Source: Candidatus Obscuribacterales bacterium (GTDB lineage Bacteria > Cyanobacteriota > Vampirovibrionia > Obscuribacterales > Obscuribacteraceae). Taken from it: a stretch of DNA of 64,000 nt. Position numbers and translations under genes: made by a program. The notes beneath the pieces were generated by a model that ran no database searches, was not told the origin of the DNA, and was given only the letters and a program-made list of their open reading frames with translations. The stretch covers positions 1 to 64,000 of the forward strand of contig JAKFVQ010000025.1 of assembly GCA_021732085.1 (NCBI GenBank). Reading direction: 5' to 3'. Positions 17,201 to 26,512 of this stretch are shown here, piece after piece. Position 1 is the stretch's first letter; each line of letters opens with the position of its first letter.

Positions 17201-17845
17201 CGTATTTTGATTAAGCATTGGAACCAATTGAAAATTACAGGCGATTACGTTCAGGCAGCCATTTATGTCGGGACTGAAAAATTGCTTGTACTAGTTAAAG
17301 AATTAGTTTCCACATGCTCGCAGCCTGGTGGGCTATTTAGGAATGTTAGTAGGACCTTCGGCATACGCGTTGGCGGAAGAAAACCCATAACAGAGGAACA
17401 AATTAAAAATCTTTCTCCATACTTTAAGTACATGGATCCCATGATGGACCTTGGAACGTTGTGGCGAGAATGCAATGATCGAGGCTGGATTACATTCAGA
17501 CGTGAGTACATTGATGGACGTTACGGTTGGAAATGGAAAGAAGTTTACATCCATCAGCTTCGACTAATGAAAGAAACAGGTTCTCTTGAGTGGAAGATGA
17601 GTCATTGGCTTGAGAGCCTGTCCGCTGCTGCCGTAGATTGGCCGGATGTTGTCGAATTGTTATCTGAGTACCTAATGGCCGAAAAAACAATACATTCATT
17701 GAAACAAGTTTGTTGTGCTCTTTCCGAAAAGGGAACGCGCAGTGATTTACGGATATTGAAAGCGTCGGATACTATGCCGATAGAACAAGCGACTGAAATT
17801 ATGGAGGACGCAAAGGAAGCAGTCATGCTTAATTCGCTAAGATAA
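14231..17845 (+). CDS. Large STAND-like NTPase, putative anti-phage protein, 1204 aa
   Basis: Not assigned to a named family. Three regions can be seen. Residues about 10-195 resemble the restriction-endonuclease-like leader of some NTPase defence proteins: VDG near residue 54 and the SIDIWSRSRIAHFLDN-PTGQWLRHKYLG block before the NTPase. The canonical ExK lysine is not obvious, so nuclease activity is doubtful. A P-loop lies at 232-239 (ARSGFGKS, first Gly replaced by Ala), with a Walker B-like LRLVIEDINR around 303. The remaining 750 residues are helical, HEAT/TPR-like, and fit a sensor. The gene is convergent with the 240/2063-aa pair and looks richer in A+T than flanking genes. The start ATG has no clear ribosome-binding site. 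Confidence 0.72.
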   Translation: MSAGQSNSLLDKMSDAGLFESLATAVIREAEPAYRFLSQLGVNADGKTVKGVVDGICFVPESDPPHLIAIHHSICLEKDLEGKWLHDPATVKPRKGKPTQPAGDLIKTIPLVVAERNKTSSLKATLILTTNKEPNEGLIRKINNAGHSAGISIDIWSRSRIAHFLDNRPTGQWLRHKYLGAVQELLSKELFHELSKSSIAIEKPADKEEYWITREIDTELSGLSNGSTFLVARSGFGKSVSCYKWVQNHVERGGFGLIISPSEISQSNSLEEAITRTLVKLHPSLSLIHMDIFSVETNLPLRLVIEDINRSNDASSIIEKLVRWGGQKEVCAKVQILCPLWPGSLALQKEMIRKSTESMTLFPKENSEREGMEAVLKRAQSSSGITLSSIEAAAISKSLGHDLLLIALHDSTRLDGTKSVIGEFIDGALKELSSENKEQTASDFFNALCVLGQNMLEKRRLDPSWNEVSAWLKDNTTLLALLSLVTHQGKILRLVGHSSEQKLLFRHDKVRDWILKKAALGQWQKSKLSDRVIADPFYAEIIGDLIVEEKASKAVIDKVSNLNPLSMFHALRIYGETENDNQDHVFENVEKWSKDAAKKPDRFRSLRWSALACLSETSSKRVPELEKFFQDLKSRNSYEACVKNGDVVGGIRLSLDFRPGIYSKRRDNLIEHALLSFSSKYSSELSSKLTSADLTIWQRQGSLRFAGFLGLPILAPAIESCWLNDSENDSFLDDYFWAFCMCGSEDPERYLKNVCNAIAGLSDGSKDNKSAILSEIQFAFRYRTPPAEVLGYLVERGKEEKLNSFMVTMLNGVDHPTAISFIAEQLGKRSRKAFESGAKPLSERVARETWRYVLSDSERKMSAETRNALLKMWQDEKGDEFVRVQAFFLWASNQRDEDPALLKEPSLCKLLEDEKFAERVRRGDEEVIDQFAKFLRSDPERWLPFARHLRGPEVTAVLDDLLFERGQTGESQNDWILPELIMNLEASDSERILIKHWNQLKITGDYVQAAIYVGTEKLLVLVKELVSTCSQPGGLFRNVSRTFGIRVGGRKPITEEQIKNLSPYFKYMDPMMDLGTLWRECNDRGWITFRREYIDGRYGWKWKEVYIHQLRLMKETGSLEWKMSHWLESLSAAAVDWPDVVELLSEYLMAEKTIHSLKQVCCALSEKGTRSDLRILKASDTMPIEQATEIMEDAKEAVMLNSLR

Positions 17846-17994
17846 TAAACATAGGTTCTGCCTTTAGCCGCAGAGGCTTGTCGAGCACATGTGATTTGAG
17901 ATCGATGTCAACAATCGGTAGTCCTTCGATACTTACGACATAAAATGATCAGCGCTATTGGACAAGCATGTATAGAACTGATCAACCAGAAACG

Positions 17995-18717
17995 CTATTC
18001 TTTTGTTTCGTTCAGCCGTTTCTGGAGGTGGCAAGTCATTTCATTCGTAAGTTCACTCAACTGGTTTAGATCGTAAATAGATTCTTTCAATGACTCTTTC
18101 TTGGACTCCTTAGGAGTCGCTGCCTGGAGATAGGCTGCTATTTGATTTATAACTCGAAGATCATCTGTCGAAACGGAGGACGTTTTTGTTGCGAGTCGTA
18201 CCCACTCGGACTCCTTATTCAAACTGGTTTGAGCGGCATTTGCGATACAGTGGCGAATCAACATTCTAGCTGATTTATCAACCAACGATGCTCTTTCAAG
18301 CCATTGTTTTGTTTCATCAGATTCGCCATGCTCATCTTTAGTTGTAAGCTGGTAGAAGCGTCTTGATTTGCTTTCAGGATCTAGGCTTTCAAGTGCGCGA
18401 AACACCGGTTCAAAACTAGCAAATGGCCGCTTAGCTTGCGGCAGAACAGATCTGTGAGCCCACAGTTTGAGAATTTCATCACAGCATTCCGATCTGGTTT
18501 TGTTTCGTTGGTCACTCGGAGCAGCTTCAACCTCCTTTATTCGTTCCGCAATGTAATGTGCCATCCATCGCGCCAATGTGTCGGTTGAATCGTCCAGACC
18601 TAATTGTTCTACCAATTTTCTTCCTAATTCAAGCACAGATTCAGAGTGTGACAATCTTTCCACCTGCCTTAAGGACGAAGATTTTGCAGTACGGTTGGAC
18701 AAATTCGATTTCTTCAT
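17995..18717 (-). CDS. Unknown protein (240 aa), partner of the giant NTPase
   Basis: I do not recognise the family. Start chosen at ATG 18717 because the preceding codons supply a GAGGGGG ribosome-binding site; ATG 18732 is also open. The protein is soluble, helical and charged, with a basic Ser-rich N-terminus (KKSNLSNRTAKSSS) and a possible coiled coil near the C-terminus (ESIYDLNQLSELTNEM). Its 5' end overlaps the 3' end of the 2063-aa gene by 77 bp, so the two form a tightly linked operon. Two-gene AVAST-type systems also pair a giant nuclease-NTPase with a smaller protein; equivalence is not shown. Confidence 0.72.
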   Translation of the reverse strand: MKKSNLSNRTAKSSSLRQVERLSHSESVLELGRKLVEQLGLDDSTDTLARWMAHYIAERIKEVEAAPSDQRNKTRSECCDEILKLWAHRSVLPQAKRPFASFEPVFRALESLDPESKSRRFYQLTTKDEHGESDETKQWLERASLVDKSARMLIRHCIANAAQTSLNKESEWVRLATKTSSVSTDDLRVINQIAAYLQAATPKESKKESLKESIYDLNQLSELTNEMTCHLQKRLNETKE

Positions 18718-21700
18718 CGCTTTCCCCCTCATAGTATGGGCGCCTGATTTCGCGTTTGATTGTTACTTCAATGATGAGATCCATGGAAGATCTGGAGAGC
18801 AATTCTTCAACAAATATTGTATCGGCTTCTAACCGATGCCCATGATCGCCTTCATTGTCACCTGCATTCCACTGTCCCCAAATTAGTGACTGACAGCCAC
18901 CGTACGCCTTTGTAGGTAAGTACCAATCGCGATCATCTTTATTCTGCAAATTAAGCAAGTCACATACCCAGCTGCTTGGACTTATAGGCGGATACTTTAT
19001 GTCGCCCGACCAAGGATCAAACTCGTCCAGCTTGTTGCCTATTTCAGGGCAACAAATCCAGCCCTTCAAGTGGTAGCCGTTGAAGTTGATCTCTGTATCG
19101 TCTTCCATTTCAGGTAACCTGTACCGGTAGTAATTCTCTGCAGTTTGAAGTGCCCTCATCAGTGCCTCTGATCGTTCTGGGCATACCAAAGCACTTCTGA
19201 TTCCTACGGTCTGTTCAAGGTCGCCATGAATTTGTGTCCAGCGTCCCCAGACTGATTTTCTTTCAGCCTGAAGTCCAAGCGCACTGGCAAAATCGTTATG
19301 GTTTATCATCCATTGCCAATCTTTGGATTTGATTGGGTTCCACTCTATCAGTGGGACTGGGAGAGGATCTCTTCGATCCGCGAGCCAGTACCCGTCGGAC
19401 CTGGTTAGTTTGTGACGGGAAAACCAACTCTCAAAATTATCCACCTTCGGATCCCATTCGTTTATTCCTATAGGGAAAGTGGACAAAAGCTCTCCGGCAA
19501 CCACCATCATCGAATGGTAGGAAAGGTAAAAATTTAAGTCATCAGTTTTGGGATAGCTACCGTGCGAATGATATGTCTCGCGGTCATGGTAAATTGTGTG
19601 CCGAGGATCCTTTTTCCACTCACCAGCATGCGCAAATTTCCAATTTTTACGAATTATCTCCTGGGCACGCAACTCAATTGAATTCACGTCTGTGCCAAAG
19701 CATTCTGCAAGAGTAGAGAACCAATAACTGGGAAAATCGATTCCGAAATAGAACCTTTCTGATTCCGCAATACTTTTACTTTGAGTTAGTCCCCTGTGTT
19801 GAGGCTTCTGTGTCGCTCCAGTGAAAGGACTCTTATTGACTTTTGCCAGCCTCTCAAGTATGTCATGCCCGAATACCTGATTATCATATGCGTGTAGGCT
19901 CAAAGCGGCCAACTGAGCGAAATGTCTAATTAAAACGTGAGATTCCTCAAGGGCCAGGTGCGCTAACACTTCAACGTGCGGACGCATGCGCTCGGGCCAT
20001 TCAATTGCGATTCGTGATGCGGAAATAAGAAGATAAAGCTGCGCGTGCAAATCGTAAAATGGGAAACTCGCATCAGAGAAGGCGCCTCCAGTCTGAGACC
20101 GGATGCGTTGCATGAGTGCATCAAAAACAGATGCTTGTTGAAGTACGGCTGTGGCACGTACTGCATGACAGGCCTGCCAGCGCAATGTCGCTTCTGGTGC
20201 AGAGAGTGTTGCCCAGAGAAAAGCAGCTACAGCATGCTCTAAATCCTCAGGTGGATTTAGCTGTAGTGACCAGGGACCGTCAGCATCTTCGACAGTTAAA
20301 TCATCCTCTAACAAGGTAATTGCAAAATCCAGTACTTCCATTGCTTCTTGCTCGGAGATTCGAGGAGCAATTAGCTCAACCAGACTGAAAAGGCGTGGTG
20401 AATCGAGATTCTCGGTTCCCTTTCCCAGTGCAACCAGAACGGCAGAAATAAGGTCGGTGGAAGAGAGCCCGAATTCGGATGCCAATTTAAGTGGAAACGG
20501 TTGGAATCGCCGAGAGTTAGTGATTACAAAGCGATATCTCTCGCAAACATGGATGATTGTAGTGCGAAGAGACTTTACTAGTGAACTACGTTTTTTCCAA
20601 GATTCAGGAATTGCGTGAATAAGTTCCCTGAGATTGAAGAGGTCGATTACGGCGGCCTGTGAGTAGGCTTGTAGAAAATCAGCTTCACGACCTAGTGGAA
20701 TCCTGTTAACAACTTCCTTCCAGAACGAATCCATATCGAGTGGCGGAGGTTTCTTTCTACAATTCAGGTATGCGGTTTCTAAACCAAGTGTCGTTGTTAA
20801 GTCGGTATCAAAAAGTTCTGAAGACCATACAGTGGTTTTGTTCTCAAACCGAGTGTTATAGCTGTCGTTCTCCCAACGGCGACCACTACCCCGATTTGAA
20901 GTAAGGAAATTAATATCTAGAGAATGCTCAGCACCTAACGCAGCCAACTTTTCGAGATCGTTCTTGCCTTCTCCCTTCCATACGTAACCACATACATGAT
21001 CAAAGAGTCTTTGTTTTTCGGCCTGCACGCTGATTTGCTGCAAGCCAATTCTAAGGAATCCGACATAGTCCCATTTTCCTTGAAACGCTACAAGAAGTGC
21101 AGCTAGTTGTGGTGGAATAACCTTTCGATCAAGCATAAGCATAACGAGGACGGGAAGTGTATATCCCAAGGGCTCGAACTTTCGATCTCGCCAGCGGCTC
21201 ACCACAGCTAATGCGGTTGGCGCATGGAGGCTGCATAGTGCAGAGAGGGTCGCATCAGTGTCAAAGTTATCGTACAAGTACTCTTTAGCAACTTCTGCAC
21301 ATCGCGCAAAACGATAAGCAACTGCGCTTGAGGAATGCACCCCCCCATTTCTTTCAGCCAATACCATCATTGATTCCCACCGAGGGAATACTTCGTCTCC
21401 GAGTTTGCTAATCACTATTATTGCGTGATCAAAATAATCCTTAGCTTGGTGCTTGTCCAAGGTCAGTAACGAACGCGCACAATCAATATAACTGGCGGCC
21501 TTGGACTCGGAGTCCATTTTTTCCTTAGTTGTAAGTTCAAAAGCAGCAGACGTGAATTCGTAGGCGAAGGAGTGAAACACATTGACACGAGCCGCACAGC
21601 GAGCCAGGTAGTTCCATGTAGGTATTGAAAGCGGACGGCGTAACGCCTTGTGCCAAGCTGTGAACTTTGTAATCAGGTCCGAACTTTGTTCCGGGCTTGT

Positions 21701-24700
21701 TAGTATGATGCTGAACCATAGCTTAGCAACTTCATTCGAGGTATCGAAGTTTTCCCGGTAGATTGAATTCGCTGCAGCGTTCGATTGCTTTAGAGCCTCG
21801 TCCAGCAACGCTGATATATCTAGTTCTGAGTCACTGATTAGATTTTCTATACGCAAGATGTGCCAAGGTAGTAACGAACCGATACACGCTCGAAAGTCGC
21901 GGAGCTCCCTGGATTCAGAACTGGAAGTATTCGAGGGATCCAATTGCTTCCTAAGTTGCGGATATGCAAAATCAGCCAATTCTAGTGTCTGTCTTCGGAG
22001 GCCGGCACGAAGAGCGTAAGCAGATAAAATGGACAAACGCCTAATGGGATCGTGGGAAGCCATACCATGTGGCGGATGCGATGGCAAATACTTATCCAAA
22101 AGGCTTGCTAAAGACTCTGCCGAGTCGAGTTTTAGAACACAAGCTTGCTCAATCAATGAAACTAGAGCAAGAAGGAGCAATTCAGCCGTGTCTGAATCTA
22201 GACTAGTATTTGGTAGTTTTCTAAGAAATCTAATTGCGCGTTCAATGGTTTTTCTGTGGAGTAAATGCGCCATGAACCGCAACTCTAACGCAATGGCAAG
22301 AACAAGGCAGATATTGCTGCCTGCGCTTTCCGCAATTGCGCTTAGATCCTCATATCGCCCGACATCGATAAATCGCTTGGCCAATATTCTGCCTGCATGA
22401 AAGCAAACCAGTCGATTCGTCCACAAAGAGAATTCTTTGATACAAGCTTCTTTTCCATGTACGTTGTACTGAGTAATGGCAAGCTCGGCTATGTCTTGAT
22501 AGGTGACATCATGATTCTGCCTGTCTTCGGGAGAGAGAGTAGCCCAATTTCGCAACCACTCGTGGGCCATGCGTAACCGACTACGTGCATCACCCTTGTA
22601 GTGATCTAGATAAGAAAGAAGCGAGGCTTCATATGCATGTTGTCCACCAAGCCATTCGGTATCGAAGCGCCTACCGAATGCAATCTCTTGAACAGTGTTT
22701 CGATCTAGCAACGTTGCTAAAAGATCAGTGTTATTCTGAATGAGCTTTCTTTGTCTCGTATCGCCAGCGCATTCTGCACCAGCTTTGAAAGCTAGTTTGG
22801 ATGCTTCCAAATAGCGTTCGTTTCGAAGGCACGCTTTTAGCGCGAACTGGAGACGCTGAAGCTCTATTTCACGTTTATCCAAAGGGTCATTGTCCGGCAA
22901 TCCTTTGCCCGCCAAAGCCATTTCCACAAGCTCATCCAATCGACCTGCTTCCAACATTAGAAAAGGGAGACACGCTCCGACATATGGCACGTTTGTTGAG
23001 AAAGGAACGAGTTTGTCAACAAATGAGTTTAATTGATCGGATCCAGCATTGAACCTCTTTCTAAACCACGTCTCGACAGGCTCGTCCCTGAATTGTACTG
23101 ATTCACCAGTGAGTAGTAAGGGACGGCCAAAATCACTTGCAAAACTCTTAATGGCGGATTCGTGAACTCCAGAAATAGTTGCCAAAACTGAGATTGGTAC
23201 AAGCGGTTTGAGAACAGCAAGTCCTGTGCAAATGAGATGTATTTGGTCTTTCTCAGGTTTAGCCGCATGGTCGATCAATTTTCCCAATGATCGCTCCAGC
23301 TGAGACTCGATCATCGAGTCGACTGTATAGATTGTCTGCCCAAGGGAACGCAGCAGCTCACGAAGCGTTTTGGAATCAGCTAACGCATTTGCCTGAACGC
23401 GTGGATTTCCGGCTGTCAAATTATGAAACTCCTCTATGTCATGTTCGGAGGATTCCTTGAAGCGTGTCCGTAGATGATTGGCCGTTTCAAGTGGTTCAAA
23501 TGGTAATAGCTCCTCACGTCTGATTTCTATTGGAGAATCCAGTTTATCAATTCGTTCTGTTCGACAAAGCGCTACTAAGCGCACTCCTTCTGGTAGTTGT
23601 TCTCGAAACAAATCGCAGATGAATGCTCTTTGATCTCCGAATTCTTCTGCCGCCATTTGGGCGTTATCCGCTGCATCAATGACTATGCAGCATAGCGCGG
23701 AAATTGCTTTGCTTCTCACGGCATCTGCTGATTGCCTCAGGCGATGGATGAAAGCTTTTGTGTATGCAGCGGCATCAGCTTTGGAACTTTCAATTAGTGG
23801 ATCGCACAATCCAAGGGTTGCCAACTCATTCGCGATTTGTACGAGCGCATCTTTGTGCCTATGACGGGGACGGCTGCGTTGTCGATATTCTCCATTTCCG
23901 AAGCAGTCATAAACAATACAGACTGATTCGGAAGGCAAATGCAATGCAAGCCGCTGTGCAAGAATCGACTTTCCAGTTCCTCCAGAAGCGTGAATAATCA
24001 ATCCATCCTTAGAATCGATCACATTGTTTGCAAGCTGGCGTTCTTGCGCTCTGGGGACAGGAACCAGAATATTCTCCATCCGAGAGGGAGCAGGAAACAA
24101 CCTATCCTCTGTTGTCCCAAGCGCTCGAAGCACATCTGCTTTTCGTATCGAGGGGTTGTTGATACTTTCGGATAGGGCCTTAGCTGTAACAAGTTCCTTG
24201 AGCTGAACGGGAGCATAGGAATCATTGTCTGGAAGGTAAGCATGTGTTTCCATTTGCAATGCGAAGCGTTGCTTCTCATAGGAGCACTGGCTTCCGGCGA
24301 GTCGTAGATTGGTACAAAAGTCAATAAATTGCTCATCAGAAAGAGAGACAAACGATCTTAGTTTTTCAAAAACTACTGTATGGGTAATTGTTCTTGAACC
24401 AACAATATCCTCAAGCGTTTGGATTACATTGGCTGCAATAGGTCGGTTAGATACAAAAGAGAATTGGATCTTGCCAGGAAAACCATTACCAAGTTCTTTG
24501 AGTTTCTTGTATCTGCTAGCAAATTCGCAAATGGTGTTTCTTAGTCCACTGGGAGTCCACTCTGCATCAGCATTCTGCGTTGAGTGCTTAAGCTGGATAT
24601 AGTGCAGCAGCTTGCAATGACTTAACTGTTCCGCTCCGTAGTATTCGCCGACATCGATGACTTCAATACCATCTTCCAGTGATGTGTGAAGCTCTTGAGC

Positions 24701-24832
24701 TGAAGGTCCTTCAATGGAGACAGCTACCAGCCCCGATGCAGGTTGGAGTAGTCGAAGACAGCGGCGAGCAGCCCATAGGTAATGAAACTGATCACCATCT
24801 CTACTAAAGCGCGCTTTGTGAGTATCTGCCAT
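18641..24832 (-). CDS. Giant Cap4/DUF4297-like nuclease-STAND NTPase (Avs-like), 2063 aa
   Basis: Predicted anti-phage sensor-effector. The N-terminal ~200 residues look like a Cap4/DUF4297-type endonuclease: the start (RFSRDGDQFHYLWAARR), the acidic LEDGIEVIDVG (about 52-62) and YIQLKHS (QxK, near residue 80) match its D...QxK catalytic pattern. The NTPase follows with P-loop HASGGTGKS (about 281-289), Walker B CCIVIDAADNA and a sensor-like LCRTERIDKL. The remaining ~1400 residues are helical repeats and a C-terminal region with many Trp/Tyr, as expected for a ligand-sensing domain. Length and order fit Avs (AVAST) proteins, which recognise phage terminase or portal; the ligand here is unknown. 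The coupled 240-aa gene follows. Confidence 0.82.
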   Translation of the reverse strand: MADTHKARFSRDGDQFHYLWAARRCLRLLQPASGLVAVSIEGPSAQELHTSLEDGIEVIDVGEYYGAEQLSHCKLLHYIQLKHSTQNADAEWTPSGLRNTICEFASRYKKLKELGNGFPGKIQFSFVSNRPIAANVIQTLEDIVGSRTITHTVVFEKLRSFVSLSDEQFIDFCTNLRLAGSQCSYEKQRFALQMETHAYLPDNDSYAPVQLKELVTAKALSESINNPSIRKADVLRALGTTEDRLFPAPSRMENILVPVPRAQERQLANNVIDSKDGLIIHASGGTGKSILAQRLALHLPSESVCIVYDCFGNGEYRQRSRPRHRHKDALVQIANELATLGLCDPLIESSKADAAAYTKAFIHRLRQSADAVRSKAISALCCIVIDAADNAQMAAEEFGDQRAFICDLFREQLPEGVRLVALCRTERIDKLDSPIEIRREELLPFEPLETANHLRTRFKESSEHDIEEFHNLTAGNPRVQANALADSKTLRELLRSLGQTIYTVDSMIESQLERSLGKLIDHAAKPEKDQIHLICTGLAVLKPLVPISVLATISGVHESAIKSFASDFGRPLLLTGESVQFRDEPVETWFRKRFNAGSDQLNSFVDKLVPFSTNVPYVGACLPFLMLEAGRLDELVEMALAGKGLPDNDPLDKREIELQRLQFALKACLRNERYLEASKLAFKAGAECAGDTRQRKLIQNNTDLLATLLDRNTVQEIAFGRRFDTEWLGGQHAYEASLLSYLDHYKGDARSRLRMAHEWLRNWATLSPEDRQNHDVTYQDIAELAITQYNVHGKEACIKEFSLWTNRLVCFHAGRILAKRFIDVGRYEDLSAIAESAGSNICLVLAIALELRFMAHLLHRKTIERAIRFLRKLPNTSLDSDTAELLLLALVSLIEQACVLKLDSAESLASLLDKYLPSHPPHGMASHDPIRRLSILSAYALRAGLRRQTLELADFAYPQLRKQLDPSNTSSSESRELRDFRACIGSLLPWHILRIENLISDSELDISALLDEALKQSNAAANSIYRENFDTSNEVAKLWFSIILTSPEQSSDLITKFTAWHKALRRPLSIPTWNYLARCAARVNVFHSFAYEFTSAAFELTTKEKMDSESKAASYIDCARSLLTLDKHQAKDYFDHAIIVISKLGDEVFPRWESMMVLAERNGGVHSSSAVAYRFARCAEVAKEYLYDNFDTDATLSALCSLHAPTALAVVSRWRDRKFEPLGYTLPVLVMLMLDRKVIPPQLAALLVAFQGKWDYVGFLRIGLQQISVQAEKQRLFDHVCGYVWKGEGKNDLEKLAALGAEHSLDINFLTSNRGSGRRWENDSYNTRFENKTTVWSSELFDTDLTTTLGLETAYLNCRKKPPPLDMDSFWKEVVNRIPLGREADFLQAYSQAAVIDLFNLRELIHAIPESWKKRSSLVKSLRTTIIHVCERYRFVITNSRRFQPFPLKLASEFGLSSTDLISAVLVALGKGTENLDSPRLFSLVELIAPRISEQEAMEVLDFAITLLEDDLTVEDADGPWSLQLNPPEDLEHAVAAFLWATLSAPEATLRWQACHAVRATAVLQQASVFDALMQRIRSQTGGAFSDASFPFYDLHAQLYLLISASRIAIEWPERMRPHVEVLAHLALEESHVLIRHFAQLAALSLHAYDNQVFGHDILERLAKVNKSPFTGATQKPQHRGLTQSKSIAESERFYFGIDFPSYWFSTLAECFGTDVNSIELRAQEIIRKNWKFAHAGEWKKDPRHTIYHDRETYHSHGSYPKTDDLNFYLSYHSMMVVAGELLSTFPIGINEWDPKVDNFESWFSRHKLTRSDGYWLADRRDPLPVPLIEWNPIKSKDWQWMINHNDFASALGLQAERKSVWGRWTQIHGDLEQTVGIRSALVCPERSEALMRALQTAENYYRYRLPEMEDDTEINFNGYHLKGWICCPEIGNKLDEFDPWSGDIKYPPISPSSWVCDLLNLQNKDDRDWYLPTKAYGGCQSLIWGQWNAGDNEGDHGHRLEADTIFVEELLSRSSMDLIIEVTIKREIRRPYYEGESDEEIEFVQPYCKIFVLKAGGKIVTL

Positions 24833-24869
24833 CTAAATTTCTCGAAACGTCCAAAAGAAGGAGCAAATC

Positions 24870-24881
24870 GTGAACGTTCAC
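24870..24881 (-). promoter_or_regulatory. Perfect palindrome GTGAACGTTCAC upstream of the giant NTPase gene
   Basis: A 12-bp perfect palindrome 38 bp upstream of the 2063-aa gene start, in the expected promoter region. It may be an operator. No cognate regulator is adjacent. Confidence 0.4.
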
Positions 24882-25086
24882 TGCAGCTGTTCTAGTGCCA
24901 TGGGGACAATTGTACTTTTTCTTTTTTAGAAATCGCGGAATTAAGAATTGAAGGCAAATTTTCTTTTGTTTCCAAGATTATCTAACTCTTGTTTCTGGTT
25001 TCCCCAGCTAGGCCGCTATAAGGCCGCTGACACCACTTTGGCTCCCCCAAAAAGAAAATCCAGCTTTCGCTGGATTGCTCAGTATC

Positions 25087-25166
25087 TGGGCAAGAAGGGA
25101 CTTGAACCCTTACGGTTTCCCACTAGATCCTAAGTCTAGCGCGTCTGCCAATTCCGCCACTCGCCC
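25087..25166 (-). tRNA. tRNA-Leu (anticodon TAG)
   Basis: Minus-strand cloverleaf with acceptor GGGCGAG/CTTGCCC, D-arm GGCGGAATTGGCAGAC, anticodon loop CTTAGGA giving anticodon TAG, a short class II variable arm and T-arm GGGTTCAAGTCCC. CCA is not encoded. It borders the defence island, but I see no duplicated att-like fragment elsewhere in the window. The stretch 25167-25456 (290 bp) after it shows no credible gene. Confidence 0.93.
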
Positions 25167-25456
25167 GGCTGGTTGTTAGGACTAAACAGAATAGCATACG
25201 GCGACGGAATTGGGCTGTGTTCTGAGACACGGTTGCTCTCTGGGGAGCTTGAAAGGACGCCATATCAGCGGGTTGAGCAATCTAAAATCGGAAACGAAAA
25301 TTCACAGGCTTGCCAAGAAACGCGTAAGACACAAAGTCAAGAGATGAGAGACAGAGGTAACGTGCGACGATCTGGGCGACAGGATGTGACTTATTTCGGG
25401 CACAGGCAAATTCAGAATTGACCACGCGCCTCACAAACTTCAGCGAGCAGCATTTG

Positions 25457-26419
25457 CTACGATTTTGGACCATCGATAGCAACATCTTTCTCGGACTTAC
25501 GCTGCTCTCGTGTTGCCTTACGCCAGCTTCGTATCCCCTGCACTAGATTCCTGATACAGATGATCACATAAACAACGGCGAAAAACGGCGCCGCAATCAT
25601 GCTCGCCCATGTCAACCCGCGCGCTACTGCGAGCACCGGATCTGGTGCCATATATTCTGGATCATCCCAACTAATTTCACGCAACCCAGGCGGATTTTTA
25701 TTGCCCGACCCATCAGGTCCCATCCTCCACGCCTGCCTATACACGGTGTGATGCCCGTGAGCACCACGCGTATCTAGCTTATTCATCGACCCAGTTGAAA
25801 AGGTCGGGATCTTATTCTGTTCTTCAAGATAAGGTTTCGCGAGAGTTTCATTCTCGACAACAAAATATCGATAGCCACCCATAACGGCAAAAGTTTTCAC
25901 CAAGTGATCGGTCGCAACCAAGCCCAGGATTATAAGAGACAATGGCAAACACACTGCAGTAGCCGTGCCCCATCGCCCGAATCTCGATTTCCATAGAAAC
26001 CAAGTCAGCAGCGCAACACGCCACGATGCGACGATCAAAAGCAAGAAGCTATTTCCGATAATCGCATCATCAGGTGACAGCATTAACTCCAGAGGCACTG
26101 CATAAAGAACACCTGGCAGAGCAGTCAAGCCCACAAAAGCAAGCACCCTCGAATAACGCCATTGTTCTGGTTTGAGCGGCGCGATGAATAGCCACAAGAA
26201 CAGGGAAAGTGCGAAAACGTAGGCTACGGAAGGCATACCCGAGCGAAGGATAGCAGCAGCGGTCGGATTATCCCAGGCGCGACCGATTCCGGCGAGCAAA
26301 GCCCAGAAAAGACCGAATGGCAAATGCTTCCAGCCAATATTAAAGAGCTCCTCAGCCGTAGCCCGGAACGTCACAATCCGGAACTGCAAGCGAAAACATT
26401 CCTTGACCCAATCAGACAT
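25457..26419 (-). CDS. Multi-pass membrane protein of unknown function, 320 aa
   Basis: I do not recognise the family. Hydrophobic segments around residues 33-50, 62-80, 90-110, 120-145 and 150-170 suggest about five to six membrane helices. Then comes a soluble loop of about 90 residues (NKLDTRGAHGHHTVYRQAWRM..., with the run GPDGSGNKNPPG). A final hydrophobic helix lies near 272-292 (MIAAPFFAVVYVIICIRNL), before a basic tail. It is divergent from the diguanylate cyclase gene across only 93 bp, so the two may share control. Confidence 0.75.
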   Translation of the reverse strand: MSDWVKECFRLQFRIVTFRATAEELFNIGWKHLPFGLFWALLAGIGRAWDNPTAAAILRSGMPSVAYVFALSLFLWLFIAPLKPEQWRYSRVLAFVGLTALPGVLYAVPLELMLSPDDAIIGNSFLLLIVASWRVALLTWFLWKSRFGRWGTATAVCLPLSLIILGLVATDHLVKTFAVMGGYRYFVVENETLAKPYLEEQNKIPTFSTGSMNKLDTRGAHGHHTVYRQAWRMGPDGSGNKNPPGLREISWDDPEYMAPDPVLAVARGLTWASMIAAPFFAVVYVIICIRNLVQGIRSWRKATREQRKSEKDVAIDGPKS

Positions 26420-26512
26420 ACGAGCGATCTGCGCCTCCCTGAGAATATACTAGCCTCTTTGGGCTCAGGGTGTATGATGTAACTTGTCGGGGCGAGGAAC
26501 CGTAGGGTCTTA

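Noticed and set aside
25087..25166. tRNA-Leu as an attachment site of the defence island
   Set aside because: No duplicated tRNA-Leu fragment and no integrase can be found in the window, so only proximity is reported.
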